The notes: generated by a model not told the origin, from the letters alone. Positions 36,637 through 45,847 are shown, counted from the first letter of the stretch. The stretch: DNA of 64,000 nt from Terriglobales bacterium (GCA_025934735.1 JAICWP010000014.1:1-64000); one strand, 5' to 3'. Numbers and translations are program-made.

Positions 36637-37143
36637 ATGAGTCGCCCGGCATCAGCGTATGGTTCTGGAGCGACAGCATCGCCTGCCGCTGCAACCTCAC
36701 CCTCGACAACCTCGTTCAGCATCGCAATCTGTTCTCTGGTCATTATCGTTGCTTTGGTGCTCGGTGTCGGCCTGGCAAGCAATTTACTGATACGTCACCT
36801 GGTTCAGACACTGCCGCTTTGGGCCGGCGTTGCGCTGGGTTTTCGTCGTTCCCGCGCAACCTCCTGGGTGGGACTCCCTTTATTTCTATTCTGGCTTTTG
36901 TTGATGGCCGTGATCTGGGCGTACCTGCTCGGCATATCCCATCTCCTGAGCGGGCATTTCTCGGCCATTGAGATTGCCATGACGATTGTGGTTGGAGCGG
37001 CGTCCCTAATCGGGGTTGCAAGCTGCATCCGATTCCGGTCTTCTCTATCGCCAGCACGTAAGGCAGGCTTTTTCGTGCTTCTGGCAGCAATTCAGTGGAT
37101 ATGTTTTCGACTTAGCTTCCTGCCCGCAGTTGCGCATCGCTAG
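36637..37143 (+). CDS. Small integral membrane protein of unknown function
   Basis: The 168-residue product has a Ser/Ala/Thr-rich N-terminus and four clear hydrophobic segments (about 28-50, 58-85, 105-125 and 140-160). No family is recognised. It is isolated between two minus-strand transcription units. The start is supported only by a TATAAT box just upstream. It could be a spurious frame, but the sustained hydrophobic pattern argues for a real membrane protein. Confidence 0.55.
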   Translation: MSRPASAYGSGATASPAAATSPSTTSFSIAICSLVIIVALVLGVGLASNLLIRHLVQTLPLWAGVALGFRRSRATSWVGLPLFLFWLLLMAVIWAYLLGISHLLSGHFSAIEIAMTIVVGAASLIGVASCIRFRSSLSPARKAGFFVLLAAIQWICFRLSFLPAVAHR

Positions 37144-37167
37144 CCCGGCAAGCATCCGGCCTGAGCG

Positions 37168-38910
37168 TCACTTCCGCAGTTGCCCCGCCCGCTCCTGCTC
37201 CCGTTTTGCGTCAGCCGCACGTCCCAGGTGCTGGTAGGCCTCGGCCAGCGTGGCATGCGCCTCCGCCATCTCCGGCAGGCGCGCCACCGCGATTTCCAGG
37301 TGCGTGGCCGCGCCCTTCCAATCTCCGGTGTGGGCCAGCGCCTCGCCCATTTCGTAGTAGGCCCAGGCGGCCTGCGGTTGGAGCTCGATCGCTTTCCGCA
37401 AAAACGGAGCAGCCTGAGCGTATTGCCGCTGCTGCATCGCTGCCATTCCCGCCGCGAACTGCGCCAGGAACATCCCCGGATGGCCCTTCACCACCGCCTG
37501 CAACGCGGCGCTCGCCCTTTGCGCCTTGCCATCCTCGATTTCCAACATGGCGCCTTCCACTTTGTTGGCCAGCGCGATCTCGTCTTTGGGATCGGTGCCC
37601 GTGACCGCCGTCTCATTCGGCGAAACCGATTTCTGCAATCCGACGTAGCCCAGCGACGCCAATTTCTGCAGCTCGCTGGAACTCAACTGAGCGCTGCCGC
37701 TCGCCTTGCCCGTCATACGGCTATCGAAAGCCAGCAACTGCGTCGCCATCGTGCCGGCGGTGGCTTGCGAATTGCCTGCCAGGTTGTGCGAGCAACCGGG
37801 ATCGGCTTCCACGTCGTACAGTTCAGCCTTGGGAGCTCGGATGTATAGATACTTTCCCGCCCGCCACGACTCCAGCCGGCTCCAGCCGAATGCATCCCGC
37901 GAATACTCCGAGCGTGCGTAAGCCGCCTCGCCCGTGCCCGCCTGCCGCATTGCCCGCAGCAGCGACTGGCCCTGCATTTGCGGCGGCACTGGCAGGCCGG
38001 CCAATTCCAGCATCGTGGGTGCAACGTCCACCAGGCGCACGTGCGGCGCCGGCTTTCCCGCACGGTTTTGCGGCAATTTCACCAGCAGCGGCACGCGGAC
38101 GGTATCGTCATACAGAAAAACGCCGTGCGTCTCCTCGCCGTGGGCTCCCAGCGATTCGCCGTGGTCACCGGCCACCACGATCAGCGCGCCGTCATAGACC
38201 TTGCGCGCCCGCAGCGCCGTCAATAACTTGCCCACCTGTGCGTCCGCGTACTTGATCTCGCCGTTGTAAGCCGAGCCCGCGCGCGCGTAGCCGGCCGGCG
38301 GCTGGTAGGGCGCATGTGGATCGTTCAACTCCAGCCAAAGAAAGAAGGGACCCTTCCCCGGTCGCTGCAGCCAGGTCACGGCACGCGCCGCCACTTCACC
38401 GCCTCTTCGTTCTACCGTGCCATAGCGGCTTTCACCCGCTTGCGGCAGGCGAAATCCTGCGTCGTACGTTTCAAAACCGCGGTCAAAGCCGGGCGCAAAA
38501 CCATCGCGCGGATCGAGCGCGATCGTGCCCACAAACGCCGCCGTGCGGTATCCCGCCCCGTGCAGCAAGTCCGGCAGGTAGGGCAGTGAGTCTGCCAGCC
38601 CCGCGCCAAATTCACTCACGTGGTTATAAGGAGGATAGGTGCCAGTCAACAGCGCGGCGTGCGAAGCCAGCGTGCGCGGCGACTGCGCGTAGGCGTGCTC
38701 GAAGGCGACACTCTGCTTCGCCAGCGCGTCCAGGTTCGGCGTCAGCCTTGCCTTGGATCCCAGAAAGCCCATGCGGTCGGCACGGGTCGAGTCCAGCGTT
38801 ATAAGAACGATGTTGGGCTTTTGCGCGGCAAACAGGCTGGCCGAAATCATCAGCAGCACAGCCAGAGTGCACCCGCGCATGAATCTTGTCGTCGGGCGGC
38901 ACATTCTCAC
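37168..38910 (-). CDS. Sulfatase-like (alkaline phosphatase superfamily) hydrolase with C-terminal TPR repeats
   Basis: The 580-residue protein has a signal peptide ending about SLFAAQ. A sulfatase-fold catalytic domain follows: IVLITLDSTRADRMG metal-binding Asp, and later VVAGDHGESLGAHGEETHG. At the place of the sulfatase formylglycine Cys/Ser (C-x-P-S-R) this protein has TLASHAALLTG, with Thr80 as the likely nucleophile. It may therefore be a phosphatase, phosphodiesterase or phosphotransferase rather than a sulfatase. After a linker containing LGYVGL, three to four TPR repeats end the protein. It starts 6 bp after the aminotransferase gene stop. Confidence 0.85.
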   Translation of the reverse strand: MRMCRPTTRFMRGCTLAVLLMISASLFAAQKPNIVLITLDSTRADRMGFLGSKARLTPNLDALAKQSVAFEHAYAQSPRTLASHAALLTGTYPPYNHVSEFGAGLADSLPYLPDLLHGAGYRTAAFVGTIALDPRDGFAPGFDRGFETYDAGFRLPQAGESRYGTVERRGGEVAARAVTWLQRPGKGPFFLWLELNDPHAPYQPPAGYARAGSAYNGEIKYADAQVGKLLTALRARKVYDGALIVVAGDHGESLGAHGEETHGVFLYDDTVRVPLLVKLPQNRAGKPAPHVRLVDVAPTMLELAGLPVPPQMQGQSLLRAMRQAGTGEAAYARSEYSRDAFGWSRLESWRAGKYLYIRAPKAELYDVEADPGCSHNLAGNSQATAGTMATQLLAFDSRMTGKASGSAQLSSSELQKLASLGYVGLQKSVSPNETAVTGTDPKDEIALANKVEGAMLEIEDGKAQRASAALQAVVKGHPGMFLAQFAAGMAAMQQRQYAQAAPFLRKAIELQPQAAWAYYEMGEALAHTGDWKGAATHLEIAVARLPEMAEAHATLAEAYQHLGRAADAKREQERAGQLRK

Positions 38911-38916
38911 GTTGAT

Positions 38917-40074
38917 TTAAGCCTTGTACCCTTCCGCTGCCAAAGCGCGCCCGAACTCGCGCAGCAGGAACTGCACATTTTCTTCGGTCGCCAGCGGGCC
39001 CATGATGCCGATGCGGAATATCTTTCCGGCCAGCGGCCCAAACCCGCTCTGGATCTCGATGCCCTGCTCCTCCAGCAGCCGTTTCCGCACCTTGCCATCG
39101 TCCACGCCTGCCGGCACGCACACCGTATTGAGGGTGGGAATTCGCTGTCCTGCCGGCACATGGAAGCGCAGGCCCATGCCTTCAATGCCCTTAACAAACA
39201 TCTCGTGGCAGCGCCGATGCCGCTCCCAGCGTTTCTCCACTCCTTCTTCGGCGATGAGCACCAAGGCCTCTCGCAAGCCATAGAACATCGAGATCGGCGC
39301 CGTGTGATGGTAGCGGTGCGAAACTGTCGAATAGTCGTAAATCAGCTTCAGGTCGAAATACCAGCTGCGCACCGGGGTGGAGCGCTGTCCCAGCCAGTCC
39401 ATCGCGCGCTTGGAAAGCGCCATGGGCGCCAGCCCTGGCGGGCAGCTCAGGCCTTTTTGCGTGCAGCTATAGCCGACGTCAATTCCGGTCTTGTCCAGCT
39501 CCACCGGCAAGCCGCCCAGCGAGGTCACACAATCGGCGATCACCAGCGCTCCAGCCTCATGCGCGGCCGCACAAATTGCCTTCCCCGGCTGCAGAGCCCC
39601 CGTTGAAGTCTCGGCCTGCACGTAGGCCACCACCTGCGGCTTCTCCCGGCGAATAAACTCTCTTGCCTCATCGTCGGTGAAAGTACCGCCCCACGGCTTT
39701 TCCAGGCGAACCACGTTCGCCCCATTGCGCTTTGCCATCTCCGTAATGCGGTCGCAGAAGAACCCGTTGGCAAAGACGGCGCACTTCACTGCCGGCTCCA
39801 CGAAGTTGGAGACGGCCGCCTCCATGCCCCCGCTGCCCGTGCCCGAAACCGCCAGCGTGACGCCCTGCTCGGCGCCAAAAACCATCTTCAACAGGCGCTG
39901 CACGTCATCCATTACATTGAAGAAGAACGGGTCAACGTGGCTGACGATCGGCTTGGCTAAAGCTTCGTACACGCGCGGATGGACTTGGGTTGGCCCGGGA
40001 CCAAACAGGTAGCGTTTAGGTGGTTCCAACGGGGAGAATTTCTGTGCGCTGATGCTTTCGGTGGTAGTTGCCAT
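38917..40074 (-). CDS. Class V aminotransferase (serine-pyruvate / alanine-glyoxylate type)
   Basis: From the ATG at 40074 (AAAGGAAAG upstream) the protein has 385 residues; the frame is open to 40209, but the family begins near FGPGPTQVHPRV. It has the class V features: GSGTGSGGME-like glycine-rich PLP phosphate-binding turn, Asp181 in ADCVTSLGGLPVE, and the PLP Lys207 in GYSCTQKGLSCPPG. The members of this type transfer the amino group of serine or alanine to glyoxylate or pyruvate. The exact substrate pair is not determined. It precedes the sulfatase-like gene by 6 bp on the same strand. Confidence 0.9.
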   Translation of the reverse strand: MATTTESISAQKFSPLEPPKRYLFGPGPTQVHPRVYEALAKPIVSHVDPFFFNVMDDVQRLLKMVFGAEQGVTLAVSGTGSGGMEAAVSNFVEPAVKCAVFANGFFCDRITEMAKRNGANVVRLEKPWGGTFTDDEAREFIRREKPQVVAYVQAETSTGALQPGKAICAAAHEAGALVIADCVTSLGGLPVELDKTGIDVGYSCTQKGLSCPPGLAPMALSKRAMDWLGQRSTPVRSWYFDLKLIYDYSTVSHRYHHTAPISMFYGLREALVLIAEEGVEKRWERHRRCHEMFVKGIEGMGLRFHVPAGQRIPTLNTVCVPAGVDDGKVRKRLLEEQGIEIQSGFGPLAGKIFRIGIMGPLATEENVQFLLREFGRALAAEGYKA

Positions 40075-40457
40075 TCTTTCCTTTCCCTGGCTCAGCCCTG
40101 TACGCTTCTCTAAAATGATGCCGTGCGACACGGGCCGCAGCCCGTTGTCGGTGGCAACTCGCTTGCGGTGAATCTCTCCATTCTGCGGTTCGACGCGCCA
40201 TACGGTCAAATCGTCGAAACGACCAATCCCGATATGACTCCCGGTGAGGCGCTCACCGTCATGTTAAAACGCTCCTTCCGCCATCTTGCTGCCACGCTCC
40301 TGCCCCGCCTTGACTTTGGGTGCGCTTTGCACTAAAAGCTAAGCATCTCGGAATTCCAGCATTTCAACCCAAAAGCACGCGTGTTGTCGCCCGTCCATCA
40401 GTTCGCCCCCTGCCGCACGATTCGGTTCCGGCCCTTTCGTAAAGGTGGAGCCCGGCC
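40075..40457. other. Divergent intergenic region, no gene seen
   Basis: About 380 bp between the aminotransferase and the phosphohydrolase operon. A weak candidate promoter TTGACT (40310) - 17 bp - TAAAAG (40333) points to the plus-strand operon. Nothing else is supported. Confidence 0.5.
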
Positions 40458-42473
40458 ATGAGCAAATCTAAATGGCTCCTGGTCGCTGCGGTCATCTGCT
40501 TCGCTGCCGGCCTTCTCTACTCCCAACTGCCCGGGCGCAACCGCTATCGCGGCGACCACAAGCTCATCATTCTGGGCATTGACGGTATGGATCCCCAGCT
40601 GCTGGAACGATTCATGGCGGAAGGCAAGATGCCCAACTTCGCGGCCCTGGCGCGCCAAGGCTCCTTTCGCCGACTCACTACCAGCACGCCTCCGCAGAGC
40701 CCCGTAGCCTGGTCTAACCTGATCACGGGCCTCGACCCTGGTGGCCACGGCATTTTTGACTTTATCCACCGCGACCCAGCCACCATGGAGCCTTATCTTT
40801 CCACCTCCAGGGTTGAGCCGCCAAAACACAACCTGCACCTGGGTTCCTGGGTCATTCCCCTGGGCGGCGGCACCGCCGAACTGCTGCGCCACGGCGCACC
40901 CTTCTGGAACATTCTGGAAGACCACGGCATCCCCACCAGCGTCTTCCATATGCCCGCCAACTTCCCGCCCAGCGCCTCCAAGGCCCGCACCCTGGCCGGC
41001 ATGGGAACCCCTGACTTGCGCGGCGGCTACGGCACTTTCAGCTTCTATACCGATGATCCGACGGTTCAGGCTGGCGAAGTCGAAGGCGGCGAAATTATTC
41101 CTGTCATGGTGCAGAACTGGCGCGTTTCCGCCAACCTGGAAGGCCCGAAGAACAGCTTTCGTAAGGACTGGCCCCCGGCTCTGGTTCCATTCACCGTGTC
41201 GGTTGATCCGGTTTCGCCGGTGGCGAAAATTTCCATCCAGGACCGGGAGTTTGTGCTGCGCGAGGGCGAATGGAGCGACTGGGTGCAGGTGGACTTTTCC
41301 CTTATCCCCGGCCTGGAAAGCGTCAGCGGCATCTGCCGCTTCTTCCTCAAGCAGGTGCACCCGCGCTTTCAGCTCTATATTTCCCCGGTCAACATTGACC
41401 CCGCCAATCCCGCGCTGCCCCTCTCAACCCCGGCCAGCCTCTCCCGCGATTTGTGGCGCCAAGTAGGCGACTTTTACACCCAGGGCATCGCGGAAGACAC
41501 AAAGGCCCTTTCCGATGGCGTACTCGATGATGGCGAATACCTGCAGCAAGCGCGCGAGGTGGCGGCCGAACAGCGCCGTATCTTCGACGCCGAGTTCCCC
41601 AAGTTTCACCGCGGCGTCTTCTTCTTTTATTTCTCCAGCCTCGACCTGAACGGCCACATGATGTGGCGGCTCATGGACTCGCATCATCCTGCCTACGATC
41701 CGACGCTGGCCGCACAGTACGGAAACGCACTGGAGAGCTTCTACCAGCAGATTGACGGCGTGCTGGGCGAAGTTTTGCGCACGCTCGATTCCAACACCAC
41801 CCTGCTGGTTCTTTCCGACCACGGCTTTGCTCCTTTTTACCGCTCCTTCAACCTGAACACTTGGCTGCTTGATAACGGCTATCTCGCCCTTAAGCCCGGC
41901 GCCAATCAGGAGGAAGGACAGTACTTCACGAATGTGGACTGGAGCCGCACCCGCGCCTATGGTTTGGGTTTGAACGGCCTCTATCTGAACTTGAAAGGAC
42001 GCGAAAAGGACGGCATTGTGCAGCCCGGCCGCGAAGCCAACGCCTTGCTCGATGAACTCGGCGCAAAGCTGCTGTCGGTGCGTGACCCAGCCAACGGCGT
42101 GCCGGCAATCACGCGCATGAGCCGCACGGCGGAGGTTTACCACGGCGCCTATGCCAAGGATGCCCCTGACTTCATCGTGGGCTACAACCGAGGCTACCGG
42201 GCCGGGTGGAAAACTATTTTGGGCGCCTTTCCCCGCCAGCTTTTCGAGGACAACACCTACGCCTGGAGCGGCGACCACTGCATGGACTACAGCCTGGTGC
42301 CGGGCGTGCTGCTCAGCAACCGCAAAATTGACGCCCAGTCGCCCGCCCTCACCGACATCGCCCCTACCATTCTGGCGGAGTTTGGAATCGCTAACGGGCA
42401 CGGTATGATGGGCCATTCGGTCTTCCAGCCTCCAGCCGCGTCCCGTTCCCAAACCGCGTCGCTAGGCCGTTAA
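40458..42473 (+). CDS. Type I phosphodiesterase/nucleotide pyrophosphatase-like hydrolase, periplasmic face
   Basis: The 671-residue protein has a single N-terminal membrane anchor (about 6-22) preceded by positive charges, so the catalytic part faces the periplasm. The AP-superfamily motifs are LIILGIDGMDP (metal Asp42), PPQSPVAWSNLITGLDPGGHGIFDF (split by normal residues; Ser81 takes the nucleophile place), VLSDHGFAPF, and WSGDHCMD with the last metal His. GGTGGAG lies seven bases before the start. It is about 40 percent similar by eye to the protein encoded at 43643. Substrate unknown: phosphate diesters, phosphoglycans or phospho-head groups are possible. Confidence 0.85.
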   Translation: MSKSKWLLVAAVICFAAGLLYSQLPGRNRYRGDHKLIILGIDGMDPQLLERFMAEGKMPNFAALARQGSFRRLTTSTPPQSPVAWSNLITGLDPGGHGIFDFIHRDPATMEPYLSTSRVEPPKHNLHLGSWVIPLGGGTAELLRHGAPFWNILEDHGIPTSVFHMPANFPPSASKARTLAGMGTPDLRGGYGTFSFYTDDPTVQAGEVEGGEIIPVMVQNWRVSANLEGPKNSFRKDWPPALVPFTVSVDPVSPVAKISIQDREFVLREGEWSDWVQVDFSLIPGLESVSGICRFFLKQVHPRFQLYISPVNIDPANPALPLSTPASLSRDLWRQVGDFYTQGIAEDTKALSDGVLDDGEYLQQAREVAAEQRRIFDAEFPKFHRGVFFFYFSSLDLNGHMMWRLMDSHHPAYDPTLAAQYGNALESFYQQIDGVLGEVLRTLDSNTTLLVLSDHGFAPFYRSFNLNTWLLDNGYLALKPGANQEEGQYFTNVDWSRTRAYGLGLNGLYLNLKGREKDGIVQPGREANALLDELGAKLLSVRDPANGVPAITRMSRTAEVYHGAYAKDAPDFIVGYNRGYRAGWKTILGAFPRQLFEDNTYAWSGDHCMDYSLVPGVLLSNRKIDAQSPALTDIAPTILAEFGIANGHGMMGHSVFQPPAASRSQTASLGR

Positions 42474-42485
42474 AGGAGAGCACTC

Positions 42486-42689
42486 ATGTTTGGCTACAAA
42501 CTTAAGATTGAAGACGACTTGCTGGAGAGGCTAAAGAAGTGTTCCGAGATGGCCGGCTACGCCTCCGTGGATGAATTTATTGTTCATGCGCTGGAGAAGG
42601 AAGCAACCGCAATTCTAGGCGCCGAAAGCAGTTCCGCCTCCGAAGAGGAAATCAAAAAGCGCCTGCGCGGCCTAGGCTACATCGAGTAG
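42486..42689 (+). CDS. 67-residue ribbon-helix-helix-like protein
   Basis: A start with the strong Shine-Dalgarno AAAGGAGAG five bases before it lies 12 bp after the phosphohydrolase stop. The sequence has the shape of a ribbon-helix-helix monomer: strand YKLKIED, helix DLLERLKKCSEMAGY, helix SVDEFIVHALEKEA. A tail ends RLRGLGYIE, a motif that resembles the LRxLGYxx tails of AP-superfamily hydrolases. It may be a DNA-binding regulator of this operon or a small partner of the enzyme. Neither is proven. Confidence 0.7.
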   Translation: MFGYKLKIEDDLLERLKKCSEMAGYASVDEFIVHALEKEATAILGAESSSASEEEIKKRLRGLGYIE

Positions 42690-42713
42690 CACTGCTAATA
42701 GTCGCTGTTCCCA

Positions 42714-42794
42714 GCCGCGTAGCGGCGCAGGGATCTAGCTGCGGGCGTAAGCCCGGGGAAGGCAAACCGTAACGAACAAGAGCCCCAGCGGGGC
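42714..42794. repeat. Intergenic hairpin triad, copy 1
   Basis: Three short perfect hairpins: GCCGC-GTA-GCGGC (42714-42726), CGGGC-GTAA-GCCCG (42742-42755) and GCCCC-AGC-GGGGC (42782-42794). Similar sets occur at 49061 and 56847, suggesting a dispersed repeat family. Confidence 0.6.
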
Positions 42795-42839
42795 GAAACA
42801 GTACCTAGCTGTTTGCGCCTGTGAGGCATTACCGAACGC

Positions 42840-43646
42840 ATGGCTTTGGGCACCCCAACATCGAGCTTCCTTGTTCTCCCAATCGCGTCCAACCACGCCC
42901 TCATCTTCCTTTTTGTTCTTTCCATCATCACCGGCCTGGTGATGATTGTCCTCTTCGGCTACCTTTCCGACCAAAACGCGGTGCGCCGCGCCAAGGACCA
43001 GCTCCGCGCCCAACTTCTGGCCGTGCGCCTCTTCCAGGACCAGCCCCAGGTTGTGCTCCGCGCCTACGGCCGCATCCTGACCGGCACTGGCCGGTACTTG
43101 CGCGTTTCTTTCAAGCCGCTGGCCATCATCATCGTGCCCATGCTTGCCCTCCTCATCTACTGCGACCGCTACATGGGCTCGCTGCCTTTTCAGGCCAATC
43201 AGCCCATTCTGCTCACCGCGCGGCTGGACAAACCAGAGGCTCTCGACAACATTTCCCTTCGCCTGCCGCAAGGATTGACCGAATCTGCTCCGGCGGTGCA
43301 CATAGCAGAGGACAACGAAGTAGCCTGGCGTCTGGTCGCTTCCGGCGAAGGCAATTACACGGTGAATGTTCTGGCCGGCGGCCAGGAACTCGGCAAACAG
43401 GTGGTGGTCTCAAACAATCTGGCGCACTTGTCGGAGTGCCGCTTGCGTGGGCACCTGTGGCAGCGCTTGCTTGAGTGTGCCGAGCCTGCCCTGCCCGCCA
43501 ATGCTCCCGTACGACTACTGGCAGTGGCATACCCGGCGCGCGACATAGACCTCGGCCCCTGGACCACCAACTGGCTGGTCGTCTATTTCGTGGTTTCGCT
43601 CGCCTCTGCCCTGCTCTTTAAATTTATTCTGGGAATCGAAATATGA
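42840..43646 (+). CDS. Three-TM membrane protein with periplasmic insert, Oxa1/DUF106-like topology
   Basis: The 268-residue protein has TM1 (about 20-42), a positively charged helical cytoplasmic stretch (RRAKDQLRAQLLAVRLFQDQ), TM2 (about 95-113), a periplasmic beta-rich region of about 125 residues with two cysteines, and TM3 near the end (NWLVVYFVVSLASALLFKFILGI). The TM-coiled helix-TM-TM arrangement and the last helix resemble archaeal DUF106/EMC3-type Oxa1-superfamily proteins. The match is by eye and speculative. Its stop overlaps the next start as ATGA, so it is coupled to the second phosphohydrolase. Confidence 0.7.
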   Translation: MALGTPTSSFLVLPIASNHALIFLFVLSIITGLVMIVLFGYLSDQNAVRRAKDQLRAQLLAVRLFQDQPQVVLRAYGRILTGTGRYLRVSFKPLAIIIVPMLALLIYCDRYMGSLPFQANQPILLTARLDKPEALDNISLRLPQGLTESAPAVHIAEDNEVAWRLVASGEGNYTVNVLAGGQELGKQVVVSNNLAHLSECRLRGHLWQRLLECAEPALPANAPVRLLAVAYPARDIDLGPWTTNWLVVYFVVSLASALLFKFILGIEI

Positions 43647-45847
43647 GGGTTGCTCGCACCAACTCGCATCTTGGTCGCGCCGCCGTCCGGCCGGCTGTCG
43701 TGAGGGCGTCTCGCCCTCGCCCGCGGCGTTTGACTTTGCTGCTGTGGCTTCTTCCCCTCATCCTCTTCATTCCTCACCCCGCCCAGGCTTACGTCGGCCC
43801 CGGCGCCGGTTTCGCGGTCCTCTCCTCGTTCTGGACGCTTTTCATTGCCTTCTTCTACTCGCTCTACGCCTTCGTCACCTGGCCGCTCCGCCAGTTGTTC
43901 CGTTTTCTGCGCCACCGCAAGGCCTACGGCAAAGCCGGCGCCAAGCGCGTGGTCATCCTTGGCTTCGACGGCATGGACCCCAAGCTGGCGGAACGCTACA
44001 TGGCGGAAGGCAAGCTGCCTCATCTTTCCCGCCTGCGCGACAGCGGCACTTTCCAGCGGCTGCAAACCACGTTTCCGCCCATTTCGCCGGTGGCCTGGTC
44101 AACTTTCCAGACTGGCTCCAATCCCGGCAAGCACAATATTTACGATTTCCTCGCGCGCGACATGGGCACCTATCTGCCCTTCCTCTCCTCCGCCCAGATC
44201 AGCGGCCCCAAGCGCCACCTGCGCCTGGGCAAGTATTCGATTCCCCTGGGAAAACCGCAAATCAAGCAACTCCGCCGTTCCAAGCCTTTCTGGCATTGGC
44301 TGAGCGAGGCTGGGGTATTCTGCTCCATCCTGCGCGTGCCCGTCACCTTTCCTCCGGAGAAATTCTCCGGTGTGCTGCTCTCCGGCATGTGTGTTCCAGA
44401 TTTGAAAGGAAGCCAGGGCACCTTCTGTTTTTGCACCACGCGCTCCGATGTAAATAAATTTGAAGAAGGCGGCGTGCGCATCCCCATGGAGCGCCGCAAT
44501 GGCGCATTCCGCTCCCATATTCCCGGGCCCGACGATCCTCTAAGCGAGCAGCCGGGCAAGGAACTGCGCGCGGAATTCAAACTGCGCGCCTTCCCCGAGC
44601 GCGGCGAAGCTCGCATCGAGCTCGATACCGAGCGCCTCACCCTCAAGCTCGGCCAGTATTCCGAATGGGTTTCCGTGCAGTTCAAGGCCGGCTTCGGCCT
44701 CACCGCTCATGGCATCTGCCGCTTCTATCTCAAGCAGCTTGCGCCCGAAGTCGAGCTCTACGTCACCCCCGTCAACATTGACCCCGGGCGGCCCGACCTG
44801 CCCATCTCCCATCCCCTCACCTACTCCATGTATCTGGCGCGGCTGTTCGGACCCTACGCGACACTGGGTCTGGCCGAAGACACCTGGGCGCTTAACGAGC
44901 AGGTGCTCGACGATGACGCCTTCCTGGTGCAGGCGTACGGCAACCACGAAGACCGCGAGCGCATGCTGTTTGACGCACTGGAGAAAACGCCACGCGGCGT
45001 CTGCGTCAGTGTGTTCGACACGACTGACCGCGTGCAGCACATGTTCTGGCGCTATCTTGAGGACTCACACCCCGCACAGCGGCAGCATCCGCGCCAGGAG
45101 CGCCATACCAAGGTCATCGAGGAGCTTTATCAGCGCGTGGACCACGTGGTCGGCCAGGTTATGCAGCAACTGGACGACGATTCCCTGCTGCTGGTCATCT
45201 CCGACCACGGTTTTCAGAATTTCGCCCGCGGTGTCAACCTGAATACATGGCTTTTGCAGAATGGCTATCTCGCGCTGAAACCCGGCGCCAAGGGTAACGG
45301 CGAATGGTTCCATGACGTGGATTGGTCTCGCACTCGCGCTTACAACTTCGGGCTGAATGGCTTGTTTCTGAACGTGCGCGGGCGCGAGCGCAACGGCATT
45401 GTCGAGCCCGGCGAGGCCGCCACGCTGAAAAAAGAACTGCGCCAGAAGCTGGATGGCTTGGCCGATCCCCTCTCCGGCAAAGTCGCTATCACCGGCATTT
45501 GGGAGAACGATTCCGTCTATGCCGGCCCGTACGTGGGCACCTCGCCCGACCTGATCGTCGGCTATGGCGACGGCTACCGCGCCTCTTGGGATGCGGTTAC
45601 CGGCAAGGTTTCAGAAGGGATTTTTGAAGATAACACCAAGGCTTGGAGCGGCGACCATTGCGTGGACCCGCGGCTGGTTCCGGGAGTTTTGTTTTCAAAT
45701 AGGAAAATTGCGGATGCCCAGCCTGCGATTGCCGATGTCGCCCCCACCATTCTTCGCCTGTTCGGCCTGCCCACTCCCACCCACATGGACGGCAAGTGCT
45801 GGACCTGGTCGGCTCCTGCTGCTGCGAGTGCCACCGGCGCCGATTAA
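43643..45847 (+). CDS. Second type I phosphodiesterase/nucleotide pyrophosphatase-like hydrolase, signal-anchored
   Basis: The 734-residue protein has a hydrophobic segment (about 30-44) ending HPAQA, the motif AYVGPGAGF, a second TM (about 57-80) and then a basic stretch LRQLFRFLRHRKAYGK. Positive-inside reasoning places the catalytic domain in the cytoplasm, opposite to its paralogue at 40458. The catalytic motifs are VVILGFDGMDP (Asp109), PPISPVAWSTF (Ser148 as nucleophile), VISDHGFQNF and WSGDHCVDPRLVPG. It starts inside the stop of the membrane-protein gene. Substrate unknown. Confidence 0.85.
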   Translation: MRVARTNSHLGRAAVRPAVVRASRPRPRRLTLLLWLLPLILFIPHPAQAYVGPGAGFAVLSSFWTLFIAFFYSLYAFVTWPLRQLFRFLRHRKAYGKAGAKRVVILGFDGMDPKLAERYMAEGKLPHLSRLRDSGTFQRLQTTFPPISPVAWSTFQTGSNPGKHNIYDFLARDMGTYLPFLSSAQISGPKRHLRLGKYSIPLGKPQIKQLRRSKPFWHWLSEAGVFCSILRVPVTFPPEKFSGVLLSGMCVPDLKGSQGTFCFCTTRSDVNKFEEGGVRIPMERRNGAFRSHIPGPDDPLSEQPGKELRAEFKLRAFPERGEARIELDTERLTLKLGQYSEWVSVQFKAGFGLTAHGICRFYLKQLAPEVELYVTPVNIDPGRPDLPISHPLTYSMYLARLFGPYATLGLAEDTWALNEQVLDDDAFLVQAYGNHEDRERMLFDALEKTPRGVCVSVFDTTDRVQHMFWRYLEDSHPAQRQHPRQERHTKVIEELYQRVDHVVGQVMQQLDDDSLLLVISDHGFQNFARGVNLNTWLLQNGYLALKPGAKGNGEWFHDVDWSRTRAYNFGLNGLFLNVRGRERNGIVEPGEAATLKKELRQKLDGLADPLSGKVAITGIWENDSVYAGPYVGTSPDLIVGYGDGYRASWDAVTGKVSEGIFEDNTKAWSGDHCVDPRLVPGVLFSNRKIADAQPAIADVAPTILRLFGLPTPTHMDGKCWTWSAPAAASATGAD

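Noticed and set aside
42714-42794. Hairpin triad as a CRISPR array or terminator
   Set aside because: Units are neither identical nor regularly spaced, and no T-tract follows.
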